The translations under genes and the position numbers were made by a program. From Gymnothorax reevesii (Eukaryota; Chordata; Actinopteri; Anguilliformes; Muraenidae), in contig CM056588.1 in the NCBI GenBank assembly GCA_029721435.1, positions 43,391,493 through 43,455,492 of the forward strand: a DNA stretch of 64,000 bases, read 5' to 3'. The notes below the pieces were generated by a model. It was not told the origin of the DNA, searched no databases, and saw only the letters and a list, made by a program, of their open reading frames with translations. Shown here in pieces: positions 34,790-46,389 of this stretch. Positions within the stretch are counted from its first letter, which is position 1, and the number at the start of each line of letters is the position of its first letter.

Positions 34790-35935
34790 CAGCCTGAACT
34801 GCAAACTGTGAGTGAACACAAAGTCAGGTATTCCAGAAAATCATTTCAAGGCCCGATGCAACCTTTTCCACCACCCCTTTCTACAGCTGAAATATCAAGC
34901 TTTGAAGTTCATCAGTTCATTGGCTTTGTCTCTGAACTTCTAATATCTGGAAAACTTTACCAGGGTATATGTATAGGACCTGTGCTTGACAAAAAATGTC
35001 ATCAAAATGCTTGGTAACTCTCAGATGTTTTTTTTTTTCCATATTTATTATATAATGTGGGGAAAAAAGTTGTTTTGAAGAGGAAATAAGAGAACTACGT
35101 ATTTACTTTTATTCCTTCATGGCTGGTTCTCCGTGCCAGCCCTCTCATTATGCTCCACTTTAAAGATAAATGAGAAAATTATTTCACCTCATGAAAATGC
35201 AAGAATAGGACAATCAATATGAACCGCTTATGTCTTTTTTATTTAAATTCCTAGTTCACTTGGTTTGGTTCTCAGGCAGCCAACTTTATCACAGATTAAA
35301 AAGTCAAGCAAATTATAGGCCAACTTTCTTACAGTAGGCCTATAATTTTTTTACAGAGCAAAATCAGATTACTTTCTATAATCTGTAAAAAGAAGAAAAA
35401 AATAGTGTGAATTGACTCATATCCTACAAGAAGTGCAAAGAGAAAAGTTTTAGGAGGGGAAGAAGGTTCATACTTACAATCAATACTTTGGGTTATTTTA
35501 ATTACTTTTCCATAATGAAAATGGGACTAGATATTTTGAATGTAATTGCATCACTTTAGATCAGGATGTTAAATTAAATGTCTTCCCATCTTTTTATCGC
35601 CAATTTTTTTGTTTGTTAAAGAAAGAAATGATTTATCTCATGATAATTCCATTCCATTATATCTGAGTTTTAATACGCACAATTTTTTTTACAACAAAAA
35701 AGAAAATTAAGGAGAAAAACTCACCTAGAGCACCTCTCTCTTTTGTTGATGCATTGTAGTGTAATCTGCCCTCCAATTCACCCCGTCTATATTTGTACAC
35801 ACCCACCAACTCCCCCCTAACCACCCACCGTAACACCCCCCTCAGCAGTCTCAGTCCCTCTATTCCATACCACGCTTTCCTGTGTGGCCCATTTTTATCC
35901 TCAAACACTGATGATTCCTTACTAGAAAAGACAGG
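34790..35935. other. AT-rich unique sequence
   Basis: Nothing recognised; several homopolymer T and A runs. Confidence 0.4.
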
Positions 35936-35939
35936 TACT

Positions 35940-36110
35940 TTTTGGAGCAGCAGGGGGTGGAGCAGGAGGAGTGGTCAATAGGGTCAAGAGGGGATGGGGC
36001 GAGGCAGGAGGTGTTGGGGGCGGGAAAAGAGGTGTGGTTAAAAAAGGAAAAGAGGGTGTGGGGAGGGGTGGCAGAGGGTTTTGCTTGGAGCAAAATATTT
36101 TTTATTGCAG
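35940..36110. repeat. G/A-rich purine tract
   Basis: About 170 bases strongly biased to purines on the plus strand, with many GGGG runs. It generates several spurious Gly/Arg-rich frames. Confidence 0.75.
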
Positions 36111-36121
36111 GACAGGGATCC

Positions 36122-36392
36122 TTCCATTCATTATCTTAACTGCTTCTTCCTCATCTGGGCAGCGGGGGAGCTGGAGCCTCTCCCAGCTACCTCTGGGCGA
36201 AAGGCGGGACCACACTGCAGAAAGCTCGCCAATCTATCGCAGTGCTCACATTTAATTCACTTACACACTCATACTTATGGGCAATTAAGAGCCTCGAATT
36301 AACCTAACATGCATTTCTTTGGACTGTGGGAAGAAACCAAAGTACCCAGGGGAAACTCCCACAAACACAAGGAGAACTCCACACAAGCAACA
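36122..36392 (-). repeat. L2/Maui-like element fragment
   Basis: From left to right: TTCATTATCTTAACTGCTTC, GGGGGAGCTGGAGCCTCTCC, GGGCAATTAAGAGCCTCGAA, CATTTCTTTGGACTGTGGGA, AACTCCCACAAACACAAGGA. This is the complete minus-strand order of the 21.1 kb repeat. Confidence 0.8.
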
Positions 36393-36399
36393 TCCAGGT

Positions 36400-36760
36400 G
36401 CTTCTATTTCCAACAGATGAAAAGCCTTTCGCTGAAGTTCTTACAATATTTCTGGTAAAAATAGCAGCCATGCAATTAACTGCTGGAGTTGCAATGATAC
36501 TGAAAAGTATTCGTCAAACTTATCGCCCAAATTCACCCACATACATCCCACCAACATATTGTTAAATCCTGTAACAATACATATTCGAAAATGTGTTATG
36601 CTAATCCACTGCATACATCATTGTGGAAGGATTAAGCAATTCTACTGAACATTGCATAAGAAAGTATATTGATTGATGAACTGGCAAGTCAAAAAGTACC
36701 CTGACGTAACTTATTGCAACATCTTTCAATGCGCTAGAAAACAATACTGCAATATATTGC
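36400..36760. other. unique sequence
   Basis: Nothing recognised. Confidence 0.4.
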
Positions 36761-36769
36761 CATACATAT

Positions 36770-37357
36770 ACTGTACCACTGGCTCAGTTTTATTAAAGTT
36801 TAAGAGTCATCTGGGGGATTATTTGGGGAGAATTGGGGAGCCGTCGATGACTTTAAGTCTATGAGGTGAAGGGTGCGGAGGAAGGACGATGGGGAGGGAT
36901 ATCTAGTCAGGAACAGGGTTGTTATACAAGTCTTCGATCTCAGAGTCTTTTTATGTTGTTTGTCTCTAAAATCAGAACTGAACTGGGGAAAAATCATTCA
37001 AATTTGCAGCGCCATTTACTTGGAACAAATTGCAAAAGGACTGAAAACTGAACAAGCTGGTTTTGTTGGACACTTTTAAAAGGATGTTCAGTGACTTGGA
37101 ACAGGAAACATCTGGCCGCAGATGTTTTTCTTGATTTGTATTTTAGGGTGGCAGTGTGATAGTTTTGATCTTTCTGCTTTTTTACTTTATGTTTTAATGT
37201 TTAGATGCAACTTATGATTGTCTGTATTTACGCCGCTCATTGTCTGTCGAGACTTGTTGGATGTGCTGGTGCTCCTCGGGCCAGGACACTCTTGAAGAAG
37301 AGATTCTTAATCTTAATACGGTTTTCCTGGTTACATAAAGGTCAAATAAAAAAATCT
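36770..37357 (+). mobile_element. LINE 3' end with ORF2 C-terminal remnant
   Basis: Across frame shifts the translation shows the end of a non-LTR reverse-transcriptase ORF2: KIRTELG, then KSFKF, AAPFTW-like, WNKLQKD, FKRMFSDLEQETSGRRCFS (36965-37129). The 3' untranslated part ends CTTGAAGAAGAGATTCTTAA then GGTTACATAAAGGTCAAATA and a short A-rich tail. This is a 5'-truncated, mutated copy; the clade (L2, Rex or similar) cannot be fixed from the short C-terminus. A hairpin, AAACATCT/AGATGTTT, sits at 37106-37127. Confidence 0.75.
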
Positions 37358-37359
37358 AA

Positions 37360-37769
37360 ATAAAAAGTGGCTTTTTTGTTGGTGTGAGTCGGGTCAGTGG
37401 GGCGGAAGGATTTTTTTGTGTGCAAAATAATGGGGTGGAAAAAACGCTCACAAGAAAACACATGAGATGGCATATAAGACTGAAATTTTCAAATGCATAA
37501 GTTGCAATTACAGAATGCATCCTCATGTTTGCATTTTAATGCCGGGACATCGTTCGTCAAGTGGTGGCAGCTACGGCAAAAACAGTGAGAAACTTTATCA
37601 GCACTCATGGTTCTAGCACAGTATAATCTGACAAGGCCAGTGCTTCCATTTTCCTGTGATTTTGTGTTTTCAAGCTCTGCTTCACTGTATCACAATTTTA
37701 TCAAAACAATATCTTTTTTCAGACAGAACATGAGAAGATGAGATCATTAAATGACAATGGGAGTGACCT
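37360..37769. other. unique sequence
   Basis: Nothing recognised between the LINE tail and the Harbinger end. Confidence 0.4.
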
Positions 37770-38669
37770 GGGCCCATATTCACAAAGCATGGGTGTGTCA
37801 GTCGTAAATTTAGGACTCAGTCGTAAATTATTTTCACCAAGGGTTATTCTCAAAGCATTTTAGGCCTAAAAGTAGCTCCTATGTCTGGGAGAGCTTAAAA
37901 GTAGTCAAGAGGACTCCTAACTCACTAAAACCTGTTCACAAAGAATCGGAAAATGGCTGCTGCTGTTGAAGGATGGAATGACTTGGAAATTCTGAATGAT
38001 GCGCAGTTGTTGAAAAGATATCAGATCGACCGTGAAGGGATTTTATTTGTTGTTGACTTAGTGAGGGAGAGAATTACATCTCCAACCATGAGAAAAAACC
38101 CAATAAGCACCGTAATAAAATGTTGACAACACTTTGTTACTTGGCCACTGGAAAAATCCTACTTTGCAACGCGGACAATTTAGGGATTTCACAATCATTT
38201 GTCAGTCGCTCGATTCAACAAACAAAGCGCTCTGTGAACCCCATATCATCCGACAGTTTATCCGGTTTCCAATGGACATTCGCTAGCAACACAGAATCAA
38301 ACTTAAATACATGCACATCTGAGGTAAGCCTCTGTCCGGTATCATCAATGCTATTGACGGGACCCATATTTGAATTATTTCTCCGACCCAAGAAAAAGAG
38401 GTATTTGTAAACAGAAAAATGTTCATTCCATCACCACCCAGATAGTATTTGATGCCGAATACAATATTTTGGACATTGTTCCGAAATGGTCAGGATCCAC
38501 GTACGACTCTCGCATTTTAATGGAAAGCGGCTTATGCCGATTATTTGGCAGGCATTATATGCCTCTGCAGGATGCCACTTGCTACAGGGGACAGTAGCTA
38601 CCCCTGCAAACGTTGGCTCTTGACCCCTTGCCTGAATCCACAGCAGGGACCACAACTGAATTATAACAG

Positions 38670-39068
38670 GTAGGTCATTGTTGCTATAGCCTACATTAGC
38701 ATAGCCTATTACATGTGAAGATGGCATAATACTGTAAATTACAAATATACTGAACAACAAAAGAAACAAAAATTAAAGACGGACCAGAAAACAAGTGTTT
38801 GCCACTAATATGGCAATATCTCCAGTCGCTCACGGAGCCCAATGCTATATCCCCCGACTCAAGCAAATTGCTCACAGGGGATAATAAGTAGATATGATAG
38901 AAACTCAAATTTATTACCAGCGTGTGCACATTTATGCTTATTTCATCAAACTTTTCTTTGTTTTGCGGTCACTTTGACTGAGTAACCATAAGAGTACATT
39001 AACTAACTAGCAAACCTGGGTTTCTTTTGTTGCTCAGTATATTTAGTCTGCTGTTTTCTTTTTCACAG
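38670..39068 (+). other. intron-like interruption in the Harbinger transposase
   Basis: Coding stops being recognisable after AACTATAAC-type Asn-Tyr-Asn codons at about 38660-38670, where AGGTAGGT offers a donor. Recognisable coding resumes at 39070 after TTTTTCACAG. The 288-bp MITE at 38750-39037 accounts for most of its length, so the original intron would have been only about 110 bp. Confidence 0.55.
38750..39037. mobile_element. 288-bp TA-flanked MITE inside the Harbinger intron
   Basis: The ends CTGAACAACAAAAGAAAC and GTTTCTTTTGTTGCTCAG are inverted with one mismatch over 18 bases. Both are flanked by TA (38748-38749, 39038-39039). Short Tc1/mariner-type non-autonomous element; no coding. 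Confidence 0.85.
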
Positions 39069-39839
39069 TGCAAGTTAGAGCGCACAAGACGACACGCGGT
39101 GTGGTGGAGCATGTGCGGTATTGGGCAGCTGAGGCGACAGTTTCATGTGCTGCATGGGGGAGGTGCCTCTCAGCCCAGTGAGAGCCAGCAAAGTAATTAC
39201 AACATGTGCCATCCTTCACAATTTATGCCAACAAAGAAACATACCTCAACCGGATGATGATGGTGCTGCCAACTGCGGTGATGATGATGTCGAGGAGGAT
39301 CACAATATTTGCAATGTTGCTGAACAAAGTGGACTGGCATACAGAGACCACTATGTCAATTCCCACTGGTTTAAAAACAAGACAAAAAAAAAAAACCGCC
39401 CAGCCAATTGATAGTGTCGTGGCTCCAGATGGGCTTTTGCGTCCCTTTTAAACTTTAATCCATGACAGTTTAGGGCAAAACAAACATGAACGGCCCGACA
39501 TTTATATGATTGCAACATTGGGTAATAAGTTGCCAACTGGGTCAAATGACGTGTTTCATGCCTTGTTTTGTGCTATTGGCGTTTTTACAACCATATCTTT
39601 CTTATGTATGTTTATTTGCCTAGATCGTGATATCTGGGCACTGCGCATAGTGCATTTTCAGGAGAGCTCAACATCTTATTATTTCATGGAACGGACCAGC
39701 TGCTCGGACTATTTCCTCATTTTTTTCCTCCATGGGTTGTATGTGGGATATTTTTTTCAATGGGCCGCCATGTCGTCAAACAAGCAATCACCGTGCTCAT
39801 CGTCCCAAGGCTAAGATGCTTTGTGGATACAGGCTCTGC

Positions 39840-41310
39840 TATACAATACGGCACATCACGAGGCGGACATGATCATTGATAATGATGGATCAAAGGTCAA
39901 AATGTAGATGATTGAACTTCCGCCCATAATTGTGCGCAATCAAACACTTATATCATCGCGCTTTATAGCGTTTACTTCCAAGTCGTGGACACAGGATTAT
40001 ATAGGAATATAACGGTATTTTCAAAGTTCATATTCACGGTGGTTTTCTTTTGCGAAGCTTCAGAATGCTCATCGCATAGTGAGAAAACAAAATCAAATCA
40101 CAGTCGAGTTTGATACAGTAGCACGGTGGCAGAGCTAGATTGAGCGAGAACATCACAGTATACAGTACAGTGCAAATGCCATCTCACCAAGTCATGTTGT
40201 AAATATGTGATATTTATTAAATTTTTAGTTTCATACTGTTTCAAAAGATCAGAATTCAGACAATAATTCAAATAATAAATAAAATCTTAGATATACACTT
40301 CATCACTTACGTGGCGGCTGGGGCTTTGTAGCCTAGCCTGCGGCTACATGCATTGGCTTGGCGAAGCTGGCCCTATTACCAGAAGTGCGGACGTCTACAA
40401 GAAATCCCCTTCATTCATCTCATCTTCCGATTTACGGCAGTTTTGCGCTATATCAGGTTGCTCCTATTGAAGGGGGTCAATGCAGGAAATTGCTAAAAAT
40501 TTGCCCTTTGAGAAATGCCAAAGGCACGCCGGAACCTGCCAGGGGAATACAAATTCATGGCAAAAACCTGATCGACAGTCAGCGTGAGAGACTGCGGAAG
40601 CAAAGTCAAGGGCTCCCTTGAAATAATTGAAAAAAGAAACCACATTGTATTTGGACACAGTCCCGAATGGATTGTGCCCAACAGGAGGCTGAGGTGTAAA
40701 AAGGTGGTTAGCGAGGAGCTAATCAATATGATATCACTGAAGGATCAAGGTCATCCAGCCCCCCCCCCCTCTCGCCCCTTCCACCACCCTCCCACAGCAA
40801 TAATGGCTGCGGAGACCAGGACAGAGCAGTAAGAGAGCTTCATACCCTAATGTGACAGCACAAGATCATAACTACACACTGAATTGTCATTAACTTCCTT
40901 CCACACCCTTTATATGTTTCAACAATCTGTAGAACAGTTACTGAGTCTGCTACAAGCACAGCAGAACAAAGTTGACCCGAGGCTGCCCAAGATTGGAGGG
41001 GTGTACTGCGGGAAAGCTGCATTCTGAAGGGTTTGGGTGATGAGACTGAGTTACCTGTTTGCAAGTTACAGTTTGACAGATCTTCTCATCCAGATATTTG
41101 GTGTCACCGTTTGTGAACACCTGAAGCCGACTTACCTCAACGTGGGCGGAAGGTGGTAATAATTCTATGGTTTGAAACGATGATGCTTCAGGGTTGACCC
41201 ACAAATCATCTCCACTATGCTTTGTGCTTATTCAGGGACCAAATGCATCAGTCTTTCTCGAATACAGAATTCCAGGCCACATGCCAACGACCGGCAAATA
41301 AGTCAGATCA
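39840..41310. other. unique non-coding sequence
   Basis: C-run at 40759-40770. Several overlapping short frames at 40350-40830 on both strands have no domain. No transposon ends seen. Confidence 0.4.
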
Positions 41311-41324
41311 TGTAATTGCCTGCC

Positions 41325-42117
41325 ATTGGCATGACACACGGCACAAACATCCCACGAAGCACAGTCAAACAGCTCGTCAAGCACGTCCATCAAAACGACC
41401 ATCAAACATGGCATGAAGTACTGCATTAAACAGGACATCCAGTATGTCATCAAATATGCCATCAAACATGACGTCAAGTACAGCGGGCTATCACAACGGA
41501 CGTCAGATAGGCCCTCAAACTGGCTTTCTAACATGCTGTCAAACAAATACAGAATCGAGTGGATCATTAAATATGGCATCAAGTAATGCATTGAACTAGT
41601 TATCCAACCTGCCATCAAACAGATCAACAAATGTGCTCTCAAGCACAATATCACAATGGTAATACAACACAGGATAAAGTAAGACATAAAGTATAGAGGC
41701 AAACAAAAGGCCATTAACTACGGTCCTAAACCTGCTGTGGAACATACAGCAGGAAGCACTGTCAAATGCAATCAGATTTTCTGACAAGCGCCGCAAAACT
41801 CACACCCACAGACAACATGTGAAACAGAAACAAACGACAAAAAAGTTGTCTAATACGCTTTAAAAAAAAAAAAAACACCATGGAACAGGTTGTCAGGCAC
41901 ACTTTCAAAAAGGCAGACAATCATCAAATAAGCTACAAAACACACACTCAAACAGGACATAAAAAAGGCCGTCAATCACAATTCATTTTAATATGGGTGG
42001 TAGTTGGACATTTGACGAGTACACATCTGCTTGGACAAAAAAAATGCATAAACAACAGAAAAACACTTTCGCAAATGCCTCCAGACATGGCTGTCAACAG
42101 GCCATCTTGTCAACAGT
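41325..42117. repeat. degenerate 12-bp-period minisatellite
   Basis: From about 41330 the sequence can be cut into successive 12-mers around the consensus CATCAAACATGG (for example 41388-41483: CATCAAAACGAC, CATCAAACATGG, CATGAAGTACTG, CATTAAACAGGA, CATCCAGTATGT, CATCAAATATGC). The phase persists with a few slips to about 41800 and weakly to 42117. Since 12 is a multiple of 3, the minus strand stays open for 160 codons (41232-41714) as a four-residue repeat of the (C/Y)-L-M-x type. That frame is most likely a by-product, although a repeat protein cannot be formally excluded. Confidence 0.8.
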
Positions 42118-42289
42118 GATTAAATGGGGGGGTGGGTGGTAATTACGGACAGCAGCCATTGCCAGTGCTTTTTTATGTTTAAACAGAAACATGCCACACA
42201 GTGGGCCAAGAACACAAGTACCGTTTTCAATTGTTCCTACGGCGAGGGGATGGCGGCAGTGTGGCAATAAACGACGGAGAGAAAGTAAT

Positions 42290-42440
42290 GAAGAGGGATG
42301 GATGAGCTAAAAGAGGGCAGCTGATTCGACGGGCGCCTACGCTGCAGGTCCCTTTTTATATCAATTACCGCGATTACCGTGAACAGTCAGAAATCTATAA
42401 TAGACAGCATCCCAAACACCCCAGGCATTATTTCTGTTTT
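42290..42440. promoter_or_regulatory. candidate regulatory block and duplicated phrase
   Basis: Includes TATCAATTACCGCGATTACC (42359). The region 42393-42470 recurs at 42548-42630: both have GACAGCATC, CCAGGCA, TTTAATCCGC and GAAAATC-type phrases, a ~155-bp-spaced direct duplication. Regulatory role is inference. Confidence 0.3.
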
Positions 42441-42839
42441 AATCCGCCGGAAATCAGAAGCAAAATAAAAATGGTAAAAATCCATGTGAAAGCAACAGAA
42501 TGCACAAAAGCAGGGACTAACTGTTTAAAATATCACAGACGGAGGCTACAATGGACAGCATCTCAAGCACTCCAGGCAGTCATTCAGTTTTAATCCGCTG
42601 AAAATCTGAGTAAAAGCAAAAAAAGTTAAAACTAAAAATACAATTGAAAGCCCGGATCCACTACAGCAGGGGCTTCTGAATCGCTTTCAAGATCAGTAGA
42701 GGGGGAAAAAAAGTCAGCGATAAAACAAAAGTGTACATTGCGGATGGAGGGCAGACAGACTGTGATTAATTCCACACATGCCCAAGCACCAGCGAGCAAG
42801 AGCAGTCTGCTCCACAGGTGTCAGAATCAGGTCACCCTC

Positions 42840-43160
42840 ATAGACTGCTTTCCGTAATCACATGCAAATTGCGCCACAGAGTTAAGAGCAACAGATGACT
42901 GCAGTAATTAAGGTGGCTTCTCCTCGAGACCAAGAGGGTTTGTCGTTGCCATAAACGCCTCTGGGATTGTAACGACTGCCGTTCCTTCCAGGAGCCGCGC
43001 AGAATGACTGCATCGCCATCCTGAACTGCACGTGGGGCGTCGGTTGTTGACTTTTTCCAGCCAATTAATCCATTATGTTTGGCGAGAGGAATTAGCTTTT
43101 TAAAAACCAATTAATCCGGGGGAGATGTCCTTTGAGAACACAAATTAAAGACTCCTGGGG
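42840..43160. promoter_or_regulatory. candidate conserved regulatory block
   Basis: Motif-dense unique DNA: CAGTAATTAAGG (42901), GCCATAAACG (42949), CACGTGGGG (43030), and two CCAATTAATCC copies (43061 and 43108). There is no repeat signature, and a simple AT- and A-rich region follows. The 60-90 codon minus frames lack domains. Inferred from texture. Confidence 0.35.
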
Positions 43161-43334
43161 AGAATGCTGGTGGCTTCAGGTGTAGGGCACTCGAGTTATT
43201 ATTTATTAATTAATTTTTGTAAAGAATTCTTTTTTCCCTTTTTTTAAAATCTTTCCTCTATCCAGCAGAGGTGTATTTAGAGCTTGTCACTCTTTTTCAT
43301 GGGCATCCTCAAAAAGAAGAGCTGCAAATGTAGA

Positions 43335-43362
43335 GAGAGAGAGAAAGAGAGAGAGAGAGAGC
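43335..43362. repeat. (GA)n microsatellite
   Basis: GAGAGAGA runs with one AAAG interruption. Confidence 0.9.
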
Positions 43363-43477
43363 GGACGCTCCTGGAGCAGTTCTATGGTTAAAGGCTTCGA
43401 TCCAGGAGCCCAGTGGTAGGGTTCTTCAGTTCCTCACAACCAGTGGTGCAGTGGTTCAAGGAGAGGTAGGTGAGTCC

Positions 43478-45144
43478 CAGTGGTGGATCCAAGGGGGGGT
43501 GCTACATGGACTAAAGCTATGTACAATATATTTAATTCTGTTGTTTTCGTCCTAAAGTTTAAGAAGGCTGGCTTGCTGGGAAATTTGTTCCACCAATGAC
43601 CTTGCTTGTCCCCTGTTGCGGTAAAATGCGTTTTAACGACTAAGACTTCAAACAAAAATGTCAGAAAACAATGGAAAGGCAAGCAAAGGGAAAGTTTAGA
43701 GAATAAAGTAAACTGACATTTGAGGCTCAGCCTTTCAAATGCAAAGAAATGACCAGCTGTTTGGCCATGATGATGCTCGTAGCAAGCAGTTTTCATTTGC
43801 AGGGGGACATGGAAGTGGCAAGACTGATGTGAAATTAATTGGCTATTGCAAGTATGCGTTCAGTTAAACTTTTCTTGAGCTTACAAAAGGACCCCACTGA
43901 TGGAACAGTTGTTCATACTATTTGCTGTATATTGATTTGTTGTTTCTATTCTATGCCCTTAAGAGTCTATAAGTAAGACATGTAGCATTATTTTAACACG
44001 GTTATGTATGAGTCAATCCAAATAGTTCAATGGTCTCATTGAAAAATTCTAAATGGCCATAAAGTCACATTTTTTTTTTCACATTCGTCCATATAATAAT
44101 AATAATAATTATTATTATTATTATTATAATTATTTTTATTATATTCCCATTAAAAAATGGTTAATATGTTGACAATGTTATGTTTTAATATAGGACAGCA
44201 TCATTGTATTAAATCTTTAGGATAAATAGGATCTTAAATATAAATAAGACAGTTGTTTTTGGACATTACCCACCCAACCGCTACCTATAGATAAGCAAAT
44301 TCACTCACGTGCATTCAACTCAATAGTGACTCGGATTATGTGTATAACAACACTTCCTAGTCATACAACACTTGGGAGTGTTTTGGAAGCATTAAAGCCT
44401 CATCTTTTAGAACCATTTTGAAAAAAGACAATCACGGAATTGTAATAACATTTTACAAGCTGTTCAGGGTGGTATCTTTTACTAAGCCTGGTTCAGGGAC
44501 TTGGGGGGGGAGGGGGGATTTGGTGATCTGTTAACATCTGCTAAAATCACAGATGCATATAGCCACTGGGTTTGCATTAGATATACACTACAATTATTTT
44601 GTAGGAGGTTATTTTGTGTTATATAAACTCAAAAACTAATAGTGTCAATGTTTTTGGGGAAATATGGTCAAACCCTTTCATTGCTAGTGGTGATTTTGTC
44701 AACATTTCTGAAACATCAAAACCTTTGAATATCACTCAAACCATAGCACATTGATATTCACTGGAAAGCTCTCATCAAGCTCATTCCAATGAATACCAAC
44801 ACTGTAGGGTTTGGACAGTTTCGAAAGATTTCTCCTCTTTGAAATTTTGACCAAGTCACCATCAGCAGTGAAAGGTTAAGGTCACAAACTTTGACAGTAA
44901 AGTGAAAGTCTTAGGTAAAAGTAAAAGTTGTCGGTTAATGTAAAACTGCATTATAACGGCACTTTGAAAGGTTTTTTTAGCTTAATTTTTGGAAAATCAT
45001 TGAAGAGATAGGCCAGATTTTTCTCCCAAGATACCAGGAAAATGTGTTTTCAGCACATTAATTTTTCAAATTTTTCCGTGGGAGGTCCTCCAGATCCCTT
45101 CGTTGCTGCGCCCCGCCTGCAAAAAATTCCTGGATCCGCCCCTG
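43478..45144. mobile_element. hAT-like non-autonomous element, 1667 bp
   Basis: Left end CAGTGGTGGATCCAAGGG, inverted right end CAGGGGCGGATCCAGGAATT. Flanking octamers GTGAGTCC (43470-43477) and GTGACCTC (45145-45152) agree at five of eight positions, consistent with an old 8-bp hAT target duplication. The interior has no hAT transposase or BED-finger motif; the 120-codon minus frame at 43434-43796 lacks any domain and reaches outside the element. Confidence 0.6.
44093..44130. repeat. (AAT)n-(ATT)n palindromic microsatellite
   Basis: About five AAT units pass directly into about six ATT units, so the tract is self-complementary. Confidence 0.92.
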
Positions 45145-45149
45145 GTGAC

Positions 45150-45755
45150 CTCTATTAGGTATATGGGCAGATCACAAAGGAGACAGTGTCTATATTCTTC
45201 CATGAATGTGTAAGGCTTTTTGACTGATAGGGGCTACACTGTGAATTGAAAGAAAAAGAGGCTGGTAAATTCCATATACCTGTATGTACCCTTCACTGCA
45301 CAACTGTTCTCAACCCTCCATCTCCAAATGCGTTAGAATCCTAAACCCCACCTGATGCTTAAACCAGCATCTACATGTGCAGGTTAAAGAGCTACTGCCA
45401 GACTGTCCTGTTTCCCGTTTCAGGCACAGTAGTGGATTACAGTCAATGGGCATAACCTGGAGACACAGGAGGCTTTGCCGGAGGACGATAAGTGCACCAG
45501 CTGTCCACGGTCACTTTTACCATCACTAATCCACCAGACTCAGGTAAATAATGAGTCAGGACTGGTAGGGACACACAGAGGGGCCAGCTGAAAGACAGCA
45601 GGACATAGAAAAAAAAAAACATCATCTTCAATAATTTTTTTAACTTTCAGAACCCACTCAATGCTATATTTTACAGAAAAGATATGAGCTTCCTTGTGTG
45701 CTGTACTCAACCCCTTCTTTGAGAGAGGGAGTGGAGGAGGGATGTGAAAAAGTGA
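45150..45755. other. unique non-coding sequence
   Basis: Nothing recognised. Confidence 0.4.

Positions 45756-45757
<2 letters not shown>

Positions 45758-45786
<29 letters not shown>
45758..45786. repeat. (TG)n microsatellite
   Basis: About fourteen TG units followed by a G-run (45789-45799). Confidence 0.95.
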
Positions 45787-45787
<1 letters not shown>

Positions 45788-46111
45788 CGGGGGGGGGGAT
45801 TGGGAAGTGGATAGAGGTGTTCAGCGCTAAAATCAATTAGCCTTTTGTTCCTGAATCATAACCTTTCAGCTCGGGCCATCTGTTCATACTCTCACGCTGT
45901 GCATTTCACACGGCGCAGACCTGCACCAGAAACTGCAGTAGCGGAGCTGGACGAAGCTCGCACCATGGTGTGTGTTCTTAAACATTCTCACGCTGAGAGC
46001 AGAGAAATAGGGCTGAAAATATCTCGCACAAAACACCTAAGGTAGAGCCCCTTCTGAGAGCTGGATGAGGTCAGGAGGGCATCACAAGAGCTGAGATCAA
46101 TATCCCTCATG

Positions 46112-46325
46112 GATGTGCCATAAAGTAGAAACCATCTATGCAGGTCATGGGCTTGAATCCCACCCAGGTATTCCTGTTGGACTTTTAAGGGACAGCCTTT
46201 ACCTTGATTACCTCACAACCCACGCTGAGGGGGGAATGTATGTAGACAGGCTTTTGGCCAAGAACCAAATCCGTAATGAAGGCTCTTGCTTATAAATAAA
46301 TGCCAAAATGCTAAATAAAAGACAC
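46112..46325 (+). repeat. tRNA-derived SINE
   Basis: B-box-like GGGCTTGAATCCCACC (46149), body with TAAGGGACAGCCTTTACCTT, and an A-rich tail CCAAAATGCTAAATAAAAG that is typical of fish tRNA-SINEs. Confidence 0.5.
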
Positions 46326-46350
46326 GAACATGATTATCCTTAAATGTTTG

Positions 46351-46351
<1 letters not shown>

Positions 46352-46389
<38 letters not shown>

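Larger units (their letters stand above)
37953..39411 (+). pseudogene. Harbinger (HARBI1-like) transposase pseudogene
   Basis: The intact enzyme is a DDE nuclease. It starts at ATG 37953 with MAAAVEGWNDLEILNDAQLL. The HTH-like segment LATGKILLCNADNLGISQSF is next. IDGTHI carries the first Asp (38355-38372, with a TGA where an Arg codon is usual), followed by VFVNRKNVHS, IVFDAEYNILDIV and GSTYDSRI with the second Asp. The C-terminal GIGQLRRQFHVLHG box follows after the interruption, and the protein ends near YRDHYVNSHWF. A frame shift precedes TLCYLATGK, another lies before IDGTH, and one falls in the VVE/GIGQL box, displacing the third acidic residue. Coding is split at 38670-39068 by GT..AG-bounded sequence that looks like an intron. 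Confidence 0.85.
37770..39836 (+). mobile_element. PIF/Harbinger transposon, ~2.07 kb, decayed
   Basis: The left end GGGCCCATATTCACAAAGCA is matched by the inverted right end GAGCCTGTATCCACAAAGCA (17 of 21 positions when one more base is included). The plus-strand transposase remnant lies between. No three-base target duplication is visible. The expected second gene (Myb/SANT-like) was not found in 39420-39830. A MITE is nested at 38750-39037. Confidence 0.8.

Noticed and set aside
39420..39830. Myb/SANT accessory gene of the 37.8 kb Harbinger element
   Set aside because: Neither strand shows the Trp-spaced Myb/SANT pattern that is visible at 62.1-62.4 kb.
43434..43796. hAT transposase remnant
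   Set aside because: The minus frame lacks BED-finger or hAT dimerisation motifs and extends beyond the element's left end.
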